From: Platerodrilus igneus
Lineage: Eukaryota > Arthropoda > Insecta > Coleoptera > Lycidae
DNA: 64,000 nt
Assembly: GCA_036346225.1 (NCBI GenBank)
Contig: JARFIW010001257.1
Coordinates: forward strand, 526,001-590,000
Reading direction: 5' to 3'
This document shows positions 44,236 to 54,240 of this stretch, piece after piece (positions within the stretch are counted from its first letter, which is position 1; every line of letters starts with the position of its first letter). The translations under genes and the position numbers were made by a program. Below the pieces are notes generated by a model that worked only from the letters and a program-made list of their open reading frames with translations, had not been told where the DNA came from and searched no databases.

Positions 44236-44247
44236 AGGGGCAGGAGG
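44236..44247 (+). promoter_or_regulatory. Polypurine tract before 3' LTR
   Basis: AGGGGCAGGAGG directly precedes TGTGTATCGACGG, the presumed LTR start. This matches the GCGGGAGG|TGTACG layout on the minus strand at 59266. Confidence 0.6.
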
Positions 44248-45560
44248 TGTGTATCGACGGATATAAATACACTAGGAGACGCAGTAAAGCTCTCTCTTAC
44301 TTCGCTTCTCCGATTGACTTCGCTTAGCTTTTATAGTAATATCCAAATTTATAATTTTATAAAAACCGTGTTAGTACAGTCCGTCGGAGGGTAAATAAAA
44401 GTGTGAATTGCACGAGTGGGTGCTATTTAATCGACGGTGCTGTAGCTACATTCCAAGAACTAACGGAGGGATGTTACTAAGGTAAGCGTGCTGAGAGATT
44501 TTTGGAACGAGGTGCTGTGTTTGGTAGATGCGAAAAGTGATTAGCTTGGTCTGAACAATTAACTGGCTAGAAACATTGAAGGCGTCTGCAGAGATTTGGA
44601 TAGCGAGTGGAAATGGGTTTGATTTACACATAGCAGAGAGGTGTATGGAAGCAACGACAAGGATTTGTGGACAACATCTTCAGAGGTGACAATAAAAAAG
44701 CTTACTCCAGGTAATGAAATTGATTTCTATTGCTATTGCTTGAACATTTTGTGCTGTTATTTTATGCTAGAGTGATTTGACACACTGGGTGTGTATTTGA
44801 TGAACATAAAAGCTCATTTGAAGAGCATATCTAAAGGACAATTTGTATTTATTATTTAAAGGTGTAAATAAATGACATAAAAATTCAATGTAAAAAGTAA
44901 ACGGGTCTATGTGGTTGTTATAAACAAAGATGCGATGTATTTAGGCATTTAGAGTAACTGGGTTTATACCGAGCTTACCATAGACCAGAGTAAAAGTCAA
45001 TTTAGGGTTTTGAGACAGGCCCATCTACTCATATAAAACAAAAACTGTCGAAATAAATTACAGGCATGAAATTTTAAAAGGATTTAATGATTGTAATTGT
45101 AATATTTTATGTAGCCGAATGTGTAAATATTTACTTGGTAATAAAAAATTTTAATTTGTATGAATAAAAGGTTGTATGTTTCGTTGCATTATTGGAGTGG
45201 TAATTTTATTTGGTTGTATATGTGAGAAAGAGCGAACTTAGGATGGTAAGTATCTATAAAGAAGCAGATTTTAGAGCTAGCCATGGTATGCAGAAATAAG
45301 GAAGTGTTCTTCAGAGATTGGAATATTTTTTTATTTTTCAGAAAAATATTTATGCAACTTTCGAAGGAGCATAATTCAGAGAAATCCACAGCAATATTTT
45401 ATGTTGGCCCAAGCGTGGGGCAGTAATCCAGAGAATTTCACAGCAATATTTTAGAACAGTCCAATGCTGGGGCTCGATTTAAGGGTAATACACAGCAATA
45501 TTTATGGCTCCCAAGCGTGGGACTCGAAGGTGATCCCGATATCTTTAAGGACTTCCATAG

Positions 45561-45562
<2 letters not shown>
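44248..45562 (+). repeat. 3' LTR of Gypsy-like element, ending in primer-site array E
   Basis: Starts TGTGTATCG after a polypurine tract. A TATA box (ATATAAAT, 44261-44268) lies just inside and an AATAAAAGTG signal near 44394. The right end is a tandem array of CACAGCA/primer-site units. No 5' partner is present in the window, so the boundaries are inferred from the polypurine tract and array. Confidence 0.55.
45387..45562 (+). repeat. Tandem primer-site array E (52-bp units)
   Basis: CACAGCA occurs at 45387, 45439 and 45491, and CATAGCA at 45556. Each of the first three is followed by ATATTT-type spacer and a tRNA-Lys primer-site-like sequence (GGCCCAAGCGTGGGGC; AGTCCAATGCTGGGGCTCGA; GGCTCCCAAGCGTGGGACTCGAA). 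Spacings are 52, 52 and 65. The last CATAGCA runs into the microsatellite. Confidence 0.85.
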
Positions 45563-45608
<46 letters not shown>

Positions 45609-45780
45609 ATATGTATATATGTATATATGTATATATGTATATATGTATATATGTATATATGTATATATATATATGTATATATGATATATGTATATATGTA
45701 TATATGTATATATGTATATATGTATATATGTATATATGTATATATGTATATATGTATATATATATATATATATATATACA
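45563..45780. repeat. (AT)n and 8-bp ATATATGT microsatellite
   Basis: AT dinucleotides, then about 20 copies of an 8-bp unit (ATATATGT) with one break near 45685, then AT again. Because of the composition it is open in several frames on both strands (Tyr/Ile/Met/Val/Cys runs), which are not genes. Confidence 0.95.
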
Positions 45781-45834
45781 TATCTTATAACTTTTTTATA
45801 AATAATAATGACCTTCTATTTCACAATATTTGTT

Positions 45835-45935
45835 TAATGTTGCAGGTTATAGGTCAGCTGGTGTATTAAAGAAAACTCTTTTTTATAGCCTAAATTTTCG
45901 CTTTTATTTTTAAAGCTTGATCACGAGCATACCTA
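45835..45935 (+). repeat. Fragment of Penelope-like terminal arm
   Basis: AACTCTTTTTTATAGCCTAA, ATTTTCGCTTTTATTTTTAA and GCTTGATCACGAGC match the outer part of the left arm at 16815-16885, in the same order. It lies beside a microsatellite, like the arms of the larger copy. Confidence 0.65.
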
Positions 45936-45976
45936 AAACATAGTTGGACAAGATGTTATAAATTTATTGGGATATT

Positions 45977-46560
45977 TTATGTCAAAATGTATTCAGGTAA
46001 ATTTGCAGTTTCCGATAAGGAAGAGATAACAAATTTATATAAATGTTGTCGTATAATATAAAAGGATGGATAATTTTCAGAATGTTTGGTAACTTTTTTC
46101 ACCATATTAGAATACCAGGTATCGGGAGTTAAAAAATTATGAAGATTTAAGACAGCTACATCACGAGAGAGCATGAGACATGATATATAATTTTCCAGGT
46201 CTATGGCAAACAGTAAAACTAAATTGAGAGATACATAAACTCCATCTGGCTAAACATCTAGCAGGGTGTTTCAAACTGTTTAATCAGGTAAGGGCAGCAC
46301 AATCGGTAATTACTATAAATTGGGTTCCTTCGACACCCCTGAATTTTTCCAAAGATTACTCCGAGAAGCTCACGTTCGGTAGCAGAATATTTTTGTTCAG
46401 CAGTGGTAAATGTACAACTTGCATAAGTGATAAGGTGTTCTAAAGCATCTTTTTCTTAAAATAGAATGGCACCCGAGCCAGTAAGTGAGGCATCAGTCAT
46501 AAAGGTATTTTGAGATATTATTTTAAAATCAATGTTTTGTTCTCTTAATTGTTTGCAAGC
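45977..46560 (-). pseudogene. Gypsy RNase H and start of integrase region
   Basis: Reading down from 46560: 'FMTDASLTGSGAILF' (RNase H first D), 'TYASCTFTTAEQKYSATERE' (E region), 'CLARWSLCISQFSFTVCHRP' and 'HALSRDVAVLNL' (tether), then 'WYSNMVKKVTKHSENYPSFY' leading to integrase. It is broken by stops and indels. Protease and RT are missing between this and the gag fragment just upstream, so the copy has an internal deletion. Confidence 0.75.
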
Positions 46561-46568
46561 CTGCAGAA

Positions 46569-47160
46569 TTAATTGAAGAATTTCTTCAATATTCGATATG
46601 GGGACGAAAAATTATTGGGGTTTCGAGAAGAATCGTTACGGTAAGATACATTTTGCTTAGAATTTTTCGGTTGAGATTTTGCTGGGGGGTAATTTTTTCT
46701 AAACGGAATTTTCTTGTAAAGAACGGCAGAGATCTTTAAGTTGAGTAATTGAATCAATTTTTGTAGAGCCAAATGCTCTAAGTAGTAAGCGTTCAAATTA
46801 CGAATTAGTTGGGTTAAAATTTCAGATTCATCATACTTATTGTCCAATTTATTAAATGACCTTGATAATATAAAAGAAAACATATTCATTAAGGGCTTGA
46901 AAACGGGCACAAATTTGAGATAGAATTTCATAGTCACTGTAAAATGTAACAAAGTATTTTTTTAAAAGTTCAGATAACTTGGGCCAAGAGTGGATTTGGT
47001 GTTTCAGATTTCGATACCATCCTAAAGCACTATCTTAAAAAAGCTCTAGGCACTTAAAAATTATTGGTCGTTCTTGCAATTTCAGAAGATTTTTAAATCG
47101 TCTATTCATTCAAGAAAAGATGCTAAAGAAGATTTTACAAAAATATATCACCAATGTGAA
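46569..47160 (-). pseudogene. Gypsy gag, middle and C-terminal part
   Basis: The minus-strand text near 47010 reads 'SALGWYRNLKHQIHSWPKLS', equal in pattern to 'PALMWYRAMKVNIKTWVELE' of the 32754 Gag. It continues through 46952-46569 with 'LNAYYLEHLALQKLIQLLNL' and a basic, Asn/Ser-rich tail. One or more frameshifts. The N-terminal part of the same gag is probably 49190-49456, displaced by later insertions. Confidence 0.65.
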
Positions 47161-47197
47161 TTAAAGAATAAACTTATACTCTAAGTATATAGATATA

Positions 47198-48722
47198 CAG
47201 GGTTATTCTGAATAATGGACCCATTTTTAAAAATTCGTATTTGTTAAAGTACAAATCCAAAATGAACAATCATTATACCAATGAAAAGAAGATGTTTCAA
47301 AGTTTTTTTAATACATTATAAATATTCAATGTGTCCCTCGTTTGCTGCATGGCAAACATTTACGTGGTAGGTAAACTCATCCCACACACGACAAAGCATA
47401 TCTGCTGTTACTGAGTGCACGGCAGCAGTGATACGGTTCCGCAGATCGTTCAGAGTTGTTGGTAGAGGCGGGACGTAAACAGCATCCTTAACATAACCCT
47501 ATATGAAGTAGTCACTTGGGGTGAGATCAGGAGATCTCGATGGCCAGAAGTGTAGAACCAGGTCTTCATTTCCCCTGTGACCTATCCAGCACTGAGGAAG
47601 GGATTCATTCAAAAATCCTCATACATCGAGGTGACAATGGAGCAGAGCTCCATCCTGTTGGAAAATAAAGTCCTGTGAATCTTCCATAACTTGAGGGAAC
47701 AGCCATTGTTCCAATATGTCCAGGTACGTTATTCCAGTTACAGTTCTTTCCACAAAGAAAAAAGGTCTATAGACTTTTGTACAGGATAAGGCACAGAATA
47801 CGTTAATCTTCGGCAAGTCTCATTCATGTTGCAATGTTGAATGTGGATTTTGCAAACCCTATATGCGAACATTGTGTCTGTTGACTTTCCATTAAGGTGG
47901 AAAGTCGCTTCATCACTAAAATTATACGCCATAGAAACATGTCATCCTCCATCATTTGTAGCACATAACCACAAAATTCGAGATGCTTCTCTTTGTCATT
48001 ACGCTTGAGAGCCTGCAGAAGTTGTAATTGGTAGGGCTTGTACACCAAACGCCGTCTCACAACTTTCCATACAGTTGTTAGGGTGTTTCAAGTTCTCTAC
48101 TAGCTCTATTGGTAGACTTACGTGGACTGCAAACATAACATTCTTCAATCCATCTAACATCATTCTCTGACACACATGCGGTCGGCCTGTACTTTTTTCT
48201 TTACACACTCTTCCAGTCTGTCGAAATTGTTTAAACCATCGGCTAATGCTTCTTCTAGTTGGTGGTTCAATACCGAATTTGGTATGAAATGCCCACTGCA
48301 CTACCATTTGGGACAACTCACTTTTTGCAAAAAACTCAAAAACGCAGTAAACCTTGTGCTCCACAGTAACCACCTCACTCACAACTGACAGTGAAACAAA
48401 ATGACAGCCTATTGCTGCACGTACTCTACCGGCCATTTCTGGAACCATAACCGCCTGTGTTCCTCTTTTCATTGGTATGTGGAAACGAATCACTGCTGTC
48501 TTGCACTCAGTAACAGCAGATACGATTTCTCGTGTGAGGGATGAGTTTACCTATCGCGTAGATGTTTGCCGTGCAGCAAATGATGGACACATTGAACATT
48601 TATAATGTATTAAAAAAACTTTGAAACTTCCTCTTTTCATTGGTATAACGGTTGTTCATTTTGGATTCGTACTTTAATAAATATAAATTTTTAAAAATGA
48701 GTCCATCATTTAGAATAACCCT
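47198..48722 (-). mobile_element. DNA transposon with about 165-bp inverted repeats (DUF4817/DDE type)
   Basis: The ends are long inverted copies: 47199-47365 (AGGGTTATTCTGAATAATGG onward) and 48555-48722. They agree over about 165 bp, including CAAAGTTTTTTTAATACATT and AAATCCAAAATGAACAA, with scattered mismatches. TA lies at the left edge and AT-rich sequence at the right. The interior carries a decayed Tc1/mariner-superfamily transposase on the minus strand. It interrupts a Gypsy gag. Confidence 0.87.
47340..48440 (-). pseudogene. DUF4817/DDE transposase, frameshifted
   Basis: Reading down: 'VQWAFHTKFGIEPPTRRSIS' and 'RWFKQFRQTGRVCKEKSTGR' (helix-turn-helix, DUF4817-like), then 'PYQLQLLQALKRNDKEKHLE', 'AYNFSDEATFHLNGKSTD' (first catalytic D), 'INVFCALSCTKVYRPFFFVE', 'QDFIFQQDGALLHCHLDV' (second D), and toward 47500 a degraded 'SPDLTP' region (third acid). 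Fragments lie in at least four frames. Other helix-turn-helix transposases are less likely because 'DEATFHLNGK' and 'IFQQDGA.PH' are typical of this group. Confidence 0.82.
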
Positions 48723-48844
48723 ATATATAAATATATCACAGTCAATATACACATATATACACATATACACATGTAAAAAAAGGATAACAAAATAAATAAA
48801 GATGATCTTATAAAAATAAAATACAATAATAAAAATGATATAAA

Positions 48845-49188
48845 AACATACATACATACATACATATATACATTTGCAAGTCATATAGGAACTCCTCCAC
48901 TAAGTAGCAGCAATGTTCATGCAACAAGGCCAACAATGCTGACTTGAATTTATATTCCTTTTCTAATAATTTAATGGAGTGAGAAGGTCTATTGTATAGT
49001 GTAGGGCCCATAAAAATGTGAGATTTAAACACTAGTGTTGATGAAGGTGTAATTTTACAAAAATCTTTTGCATATCTAGTGTTATGCGAGTGAATAGAGT
49101 TAGCGGTATTGTACTTACGCAGATTTTTTCGGACAAGCATTATTGAATCAATAATAAATAGATAAAATAAGTTAACACTTTTAAGCAC
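48845..49188 (-). pseudogene. LINE C-terminal tail with TATG repeat
   Basis: Minus-strand text 'VRKNLRKYNTANSIHSHNTR' and 'GPTLYNRPSHSIKLL', then 'FKSALLALLHEHCCYLVEEF', matches the end of jockey/CR1-like ORF2 ('HNTR...F.G..LYN.LP..IK...FK..L'). A (TATG)n run at 48845-48866 is a typical LINE 3' terminus. It is 5'-truncated, inserted in the Gypsy gag next to the DUF4817 transposon. Confidence 0.7.
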
Positions 49189-49189
49189 T

Positions 49190-49456
49190 AGAACGAACCC
49201 ATGCTAATTCTACTTTGGTAGACCTAGGATCAGTGGAATAAACGATAGACTTTATATCATCCATCAAATCGGTAATTTCTTCTAAATTCTTATCTGCATC
49301 CATAATATTTAGGTTAATGTTAGACAAAATACTAGGTTGATGCGACGAAGCAGATCTAAATTGTACATAATATTGGTCTTGAGTGGCGGAAGGTATTATA
49401 TCACACACAATCAATTCCCAACACAATTCTTTTCTTTTCAAGTGGAGACGGTTCAT
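49190..49456 (-). pseudogene. Gypsy gag N-terminus
   Basis: ATG at 49456 gives 'MNRLHLKRKELCWELIVCDI', similar to 'INCLSTDELSWELAIRG' at the start of the 32754 Gag. A Ser/Asn-rich helical stretch follows ('NIMDADKNLEEITDLMDDIK'). It stops where the LINE tail begins. It probably belongs with 46569-47160. Confidence 0.55.
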
Positions 49457-50887
49457 GTTTATAATGTTTTTAAAAAAGATACGTTATCGTCAATATTTCT
49501 TCTTTACTAAGTAAATATCAGAGATAGTTCGATATTAAATATTTAACAATATGAACAAAAATACATGTCGTATTTTCCAATTTATTCACCAAACTAGATG
49601 AAGGAATTAAGAGTTAATGACTTGGCATTTTTAATAGCTTTCGTTAATTTATTGTTGTTTAATTAGAATACTAAAATAAAACGAATATTTTTAAATAGCA
49701 AAATTTAGTACTGACAAGGGCAAAACAGATAATTTAAGATGATTTTGAAAGAACAGAATGTTATTATTTACCATGTAAATTTTATAGGTTATGATTCTTT
49801 TTATTCGAAAGTTTTTTCATAGAAGATAGAGATTCATAACATATAGAATTTTTTAGCTGGGATAAACAATAAAGAATGGTAAATATGCTTACCTTAGATA
49901 TTAGCGAATTTAAAATCCAATTTTCAAATGATTTGACCTTTTCATATATCACGGAAAATGAACACATAACTATTTTTTTAAACAAATAAACTATTTAAAA
50001 CTCTCAAATTTAACACAAACACTATCAAAACAAAATACTTTTGAAAATATTTAAATTAAGCCATTATTAAATTTACGTAATGAAAGATGATGTGTCATCT
50101 AAATTGAATATTTAATTTTTAGTTTACCAACACAAAAACGAAAATTCTAAAAATATTTCTAGGAAAAATATTGAAGGTTATTTTTATCAAATTTTAAAAT
50201 GTTTTTTATCAAATTTTAAACGTTTTTAAGTTTAAATATACATCTTTTTAATATTTCTAGACAGATATTACATATATGAGCCTGAAGGCCTTTTTATATA
50301 AAAATACGTTATACATACCAAATGTTACACTCGAAAGAGCAAACCCTTATTATTACAAACACAGCAAATTTACAACAAAACGCCCATATTGTTAGGTGCC
50401 AAATTTAAATGGCTTAAACCCCACATTTAGAGCTAGAATAATAACATGTAACGCACATATAAGCTCAAATTTACATGAGAGTTTTATCCCCGAGGTGACA
50501 AAATATATTACTAAGGTATTTTTGTTAACACTTACTTGATATTTCTGGTTCCTGATGCAGCAGCTTTTACTGCTTCTTCCTCAGGATTCCGTGGTTGATT
50601 CCTGTTGTTCCGGTGTTTGCTTGGCTTTAGATTTCATTGACAAAGTCTCGATACGATATAAGATAAATGGTAAGAATAGGTAAGGATGGTGGTGGGTATA
50701 ACACCGTTCAAAAACTGAGAAATGCCAATGTAGCAAATTTCAGACCACAAAGATAAGCCAATGACCGGACTTTCCGTGCAAACCACAACTTTGTGTGGTT
50801 TCCACTTACGTCTGGAGGGTGCTCCAAAGACTACATCAAAAGATGTACTTAAAATATCTTGCTGCAAGTACTGTCCATTGTACTTAA
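49457..50887. other. No gene seen
   Basis: Very AT-rich to about 50500. 50634-50900 on the minus strand is open for 88 codons but matches nothing that I know and has no ordered motif. No repeat partner was noticed. Confidence 0.45.
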
Positions 50888-51218
50888 ACTTGATGATCAT
50901 TATAAGAAATTACAGGTGTTGACTTGGCAATATTCTCATGTAATGTTGATTGTGCGAGAGGATTTATTGGAAAACAGTTAATTTGGCAAATGTCTAAGTA
51001 TTGGGCTCTTGGTAGCTGCAGCTTTCCAAACCCCCTTTACATACAACAGAATATCTGTGAAATGTGGTATATATTTAGAAAACAATAGAAGGGGAACCGA
51101 GCGTATTTAGCCTCTAGAAATTTCAGGGAAATGTGTAGGTTAGCTCAGAATAGAAAACAATGATGGTACATGTTTAACAAGTTCCAAGATTGAAGACCCA
51201 ATGATGATGATACCCTGC
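50888..51218 (+). repeat. LINE 3' UTR copy (same family as 14.1-16.7 kb)
   Basis: GGATTTATTGGAAAACAGTT, AATGTCTAAGTATTGGG and TTTCAGGGAAATGTGTAGGT match the 3' part of the LINE at 15326-15536 and 16600-16690. It ends in the family terminus GACCCAATGATGATGATA. A 5'-truncated insertion of one unit, not tandem here. Confidence 0.8.
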
Positions 51219-51588
51219 TGCGGTTCCAGATCTAAAACAAATAAAAATTCTTTATTAAACAATAACAACTTTAATATATATTTGTTGGTTGTGTCATTTC
51301 TATTAAATAATTTCAGTAACAGTTCCATATGATCTTTCAGCATCTGCAATGTAAATTCTTTGCAAACAATGCACCGACATTTGCATGAATTATATTCCAC
51401 CTGAAACTGTCTTCAAATAGGTTTGGTTCAAATACCTCTATTGAAGGGGTTAAATCGTTGGCCGAAGAAAACAGCAGCCGTTCAATTTTTTTATATTCAC
51501 TCATATTTAACATTATTTTTAAAATAAACTGAAATTTACAGTAACACAAACTATAATCAAAGCACATGAGCCAGAAAACCATTCTCAT
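51219..51588 (-). other. Open stretches of unknown nature
   Basis: On the minus strand 51588-51337 reads 'MSEYKKIERLLFSSANDLTP' from an internal Met and, after a frame change near 51370, 'KDHMELLLKLFNRNDTTNKY'. The two would form about 120 codons if one base were lost. I recognise no family. It may be a diverged retroelement gag or chance. Confidence 0.25.
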
Positions 51589-52422
51589 TCATTTGACAGA
51601 ATGCGGATAGGTGATTCCTAATGTAAACGAGAACAGGATACATGGAGCATTAAACAGAAATGAATATATAATAGCGTAATGTAGCACTAGTTATTACAAC
51701 ATCCCAGGTAGATCTCCAAATTTAACAGCAGACTAGAAAGAAAAGCAATTTTGAAACATTACCATGACAACTTGTATAGTTAAAAGTGGACTGATTTGAA
51801 TTTTTATAAATATAAGGTTAGGACACTAAGTTCTCGGTCTGTTATTTGTATTCAATTACAACCAGATCTCTTCTTAGCAGCATTAATAAATGAGATACTA
51901 TTTCATAAGGACTCGCCAAACTCCAACTGAAGGTCTGCTTCCAGTGTGCGCAGATGTTGATCCTCATATATGCACCATCTCAAACGTTTTTGCTCACTAA
52001 TAGACGACTAAAAGTTGCATTTAAGAGTAAATTGATTATTAACTAAGCACTGTATGCATGAGTGCTGAAGTGTTCTTATCATTCACGAAACACATGCAAG
52101 TTTTATATTAACTACAATGATAGACAATGTCTATTCACGAACGGCTAAAGTTTGTCTCTCTAGATAAGGGACACGTCTGTCCAACTCCTATTTAAAAATA
52201 CAAATTGGTGGTAGTTGCATAGCTTTAAGTGCATGGGCGCATTCCAAAACACAAATGCAACCAAATCTACAGAACATTCCGCCCACCAATACTTTACAAA
52301 AACATATATGAATTAAATTTCATTAATAAAAGAAAAGAGAACTCTACAATCTTGAGAGAAATAAAAATAACACCTTAACTCTAGTAATAACCACAATCAG
52401 CGTTACTGATTGAGGACATAAC
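51589..52422. other. No gene seen
   Basis: No readable protein or repeat that I can identify, although the BEL relic that follows on the minus strand may have its 3' LTR here. Confidence 0.45.
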
Positions 52423-52620
52423 TTAACTACAGGTTTTTTTGTAAGATCCAGTAGCCGTACGAATAGTAACGACTCGCACCTTATCAGATCCAGGATGCAC
52501 GGCAACAATACGACGCAATGGGCACTGGAATGGCAAAGTTAACTCGTTACATACTAAAACTTTATTGGCGACAAACGTTTCCCACAAGTACGAAGGCGAA
52601 CACAACCAAGCTAAGACCAC
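52423..52620 (-). pseudogene. BEL RNase H end fused to DUF5641-like C-terminus
   Basis: An open 65-codon frame reads 'MVLAWLCSPSYLWETFVANK' (end of RNase H, as 'VVLTWL...FVGNRV' in the complete BEL) and, within about 12 residues, 'CPLRRIVAVHPGSDKVRVVT', which belongs to the far C-terminus of BEL integrase. The whole integrase core is missing at the junction, yet the frame stays open. Confidence 0.7.
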
Positions 52621-52782
52621 CTGAGAATCACATCATGTGAGCACTGTCAAAAAAGTAATCTTATTTTGTAAAATATTTTGGATAAATGATAATAAGTTTG
52701 CTAAAAGGAGTGCACCACATAATTCTAAGTGTGGTATAGACAACCTCTTAAGAGAAAGCTATCCTTAGCATACTAATCATTA

Positions 52783-52850
52783 AATGTGTGTGTGTGTGTG
52801 TGTGTTTGTGTGTGTGCATGTGTGCATCCATGCATGTGTGTGTGTGTGTG
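52783..52850. repeat. (TG)n microsatellite
   Basis: GTGTGTGTG with GCATGTGTGCATCC interruptions. Open frames across it are compositional. Confidence 0.92.
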
Positions 52851-53060
52851 TATCACCAGACGCTTGTAAAATTTGTAAATAGATTTCTGTTGCAAAACCC
52901 ACTTCACTACTGTCACAAAAACTGCGAAGCACAAAAAAAGCTGTTTCTTGCATGCAAAAAACCTAGATATGAACATGTCTTTCAAACAAGGCAATTCTAC
53001 GTCAAATGCATCACAAGAGGAAACATACCTGTAAGGTAGATGCCTCATCCCAATTTGATC

Positions 53061-53924
53061 CTAATATCTATGATTTTTGTATAATACACTTGGCATATAC
53101 CACAATTGGAAATTAAAAACCGTAAGGAATTCAAAAATCTTAGCCAACTTTGATATAATGATATGCTTAGTGCAAATGCCTTTTTCTGACCTAACACTAT
53201 GAGAAACACAATCATGAGATGGAGTACATTGAAACGCTAAAACTTTCACATAGGAGGGATCATCTTTATCAAATGACACTGTGTGTTGCAATGAAGAATC
53301 CAAACTCTCTAAAATAGAAGGACTGTAGCTTACACATTTTTAAAGTTCAAGCGCCCCCCAAGAGAGCTATTAGCTCTTGTGCTAACGCATAAGTTTTTCT
53401 ATAGAATCGCTTTCTGAAATGATATCATCAACATAAATGTCATTCTGAAGCACTTCAGAAGCTACTGCAAATTCCACCATTTCATCCATAGCTAATTGTT
53501 TAATTGTACGCATTGCCAAATAAGGAGATGAAATTACATCGAACATCGCCCTATTGAAAATATATTCTTGAATGGGTTGTGAAGTAGATGTTCTCCACAA
53601 AATTTGTTGAAAATTGCAATAATCTTCACACACCAATATTTGAAGATACATCTGCTTAAATTCTGCAGCTAATGTATTTTTATGCAATCGAAAATTTAAC
53701 AAAACTTGAACTAAAATAACATGCAATTTCGGCCCACACAACAAAGCATCATTCAGAGATAATCCATTAGCCGATTTGCTCGAGGTATTCATTACCACAC
53801 AAAGTAAGGTAGATACCAATTGTGATTTGAAAACTCCATGGTGAGGTACATAAAAAACATTAGACCCCTCTGGTGCAGGTGCAGCGAGGGTCATATGTTC
53901 TGAATTAATATAGTCCTGCATCAT
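53061..53924 (-). pseudogene. BEL reverse transcriptase and connection
   Basis: 53924-53382 is an open 180-codon frame with 'YVPHHGVFK', 'NGLSLNDALLCGPKLHVILV', 'LAAEFKQMYLQILVCEDYCN' (palm; Glu where the first catalytic Asp, as in 'ADI..M', is expected), 'QQILWRTSTSQPIQEY' and YVDD in 'NDIYVDDIISESDS'. 53303-53061 continues in another frame with 'SFDKDDPSYVKVLAFQ' and 'CTKHIIISKLAKIF', the BEL connection pattern. The apparent Asp-to-Glu change and the frame break suggest an inactive enzyme. Confidence 0.85.
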
Positions 53925-53944
53925 TCTTGTGCAGTGACTACAAC

Positions 53945-54240
53945 TTGGGATCCCTTAACATGAGGTTGCAATAAACAAGTAGTCACACCTCTGCTTTTAT
54001 TAAAGGCTTGTCCAAGACCCCTGATAAGCAATGCTTTTTAATCAGACCTAATTTTGTACACAGCTCGCGGTAATGAAATTAAACTGAGAGCTACAGTCCA
54101 ACAAAATCCTTATAGAGATTTGGACCTTACAGGCATTTGCAATATTTACAATAGCTGCACCTAACAGTACAGAAGGCATCGACTCTGTCATGTCTGAAAA
54201 CACTATCGTACCTGGGTACGTTGAAATGAGTGGAAAAACG
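53945..54240 (-). pseudogene. BEL protease remnant
   Basis: On the minus strand 'VLLGAAIVNIANACK' is followed by 'ISIRILLDCSSQFNFITASC', matching the protease active site region of BEL/Pao where D-S/C-G-S is expected; the Gly is replaced by Ser. Several stops follow toward the RT. Confidence 0.6.

Noticed and set aside
45464..45869. Open frames of Tyr/Ile/Met/Cys/Val runs on both strands
   Set aside because: They are translations of the 8-bp ATATATGT and AT microsatellite; any frame is open by composition.
52773..53048. His/Thr-rich and Cys/Val-rich frames at 52.8-53.0 kb
   Set aside because: Products of the (TG)n microsatellite plus adjacent non-coding sequence.
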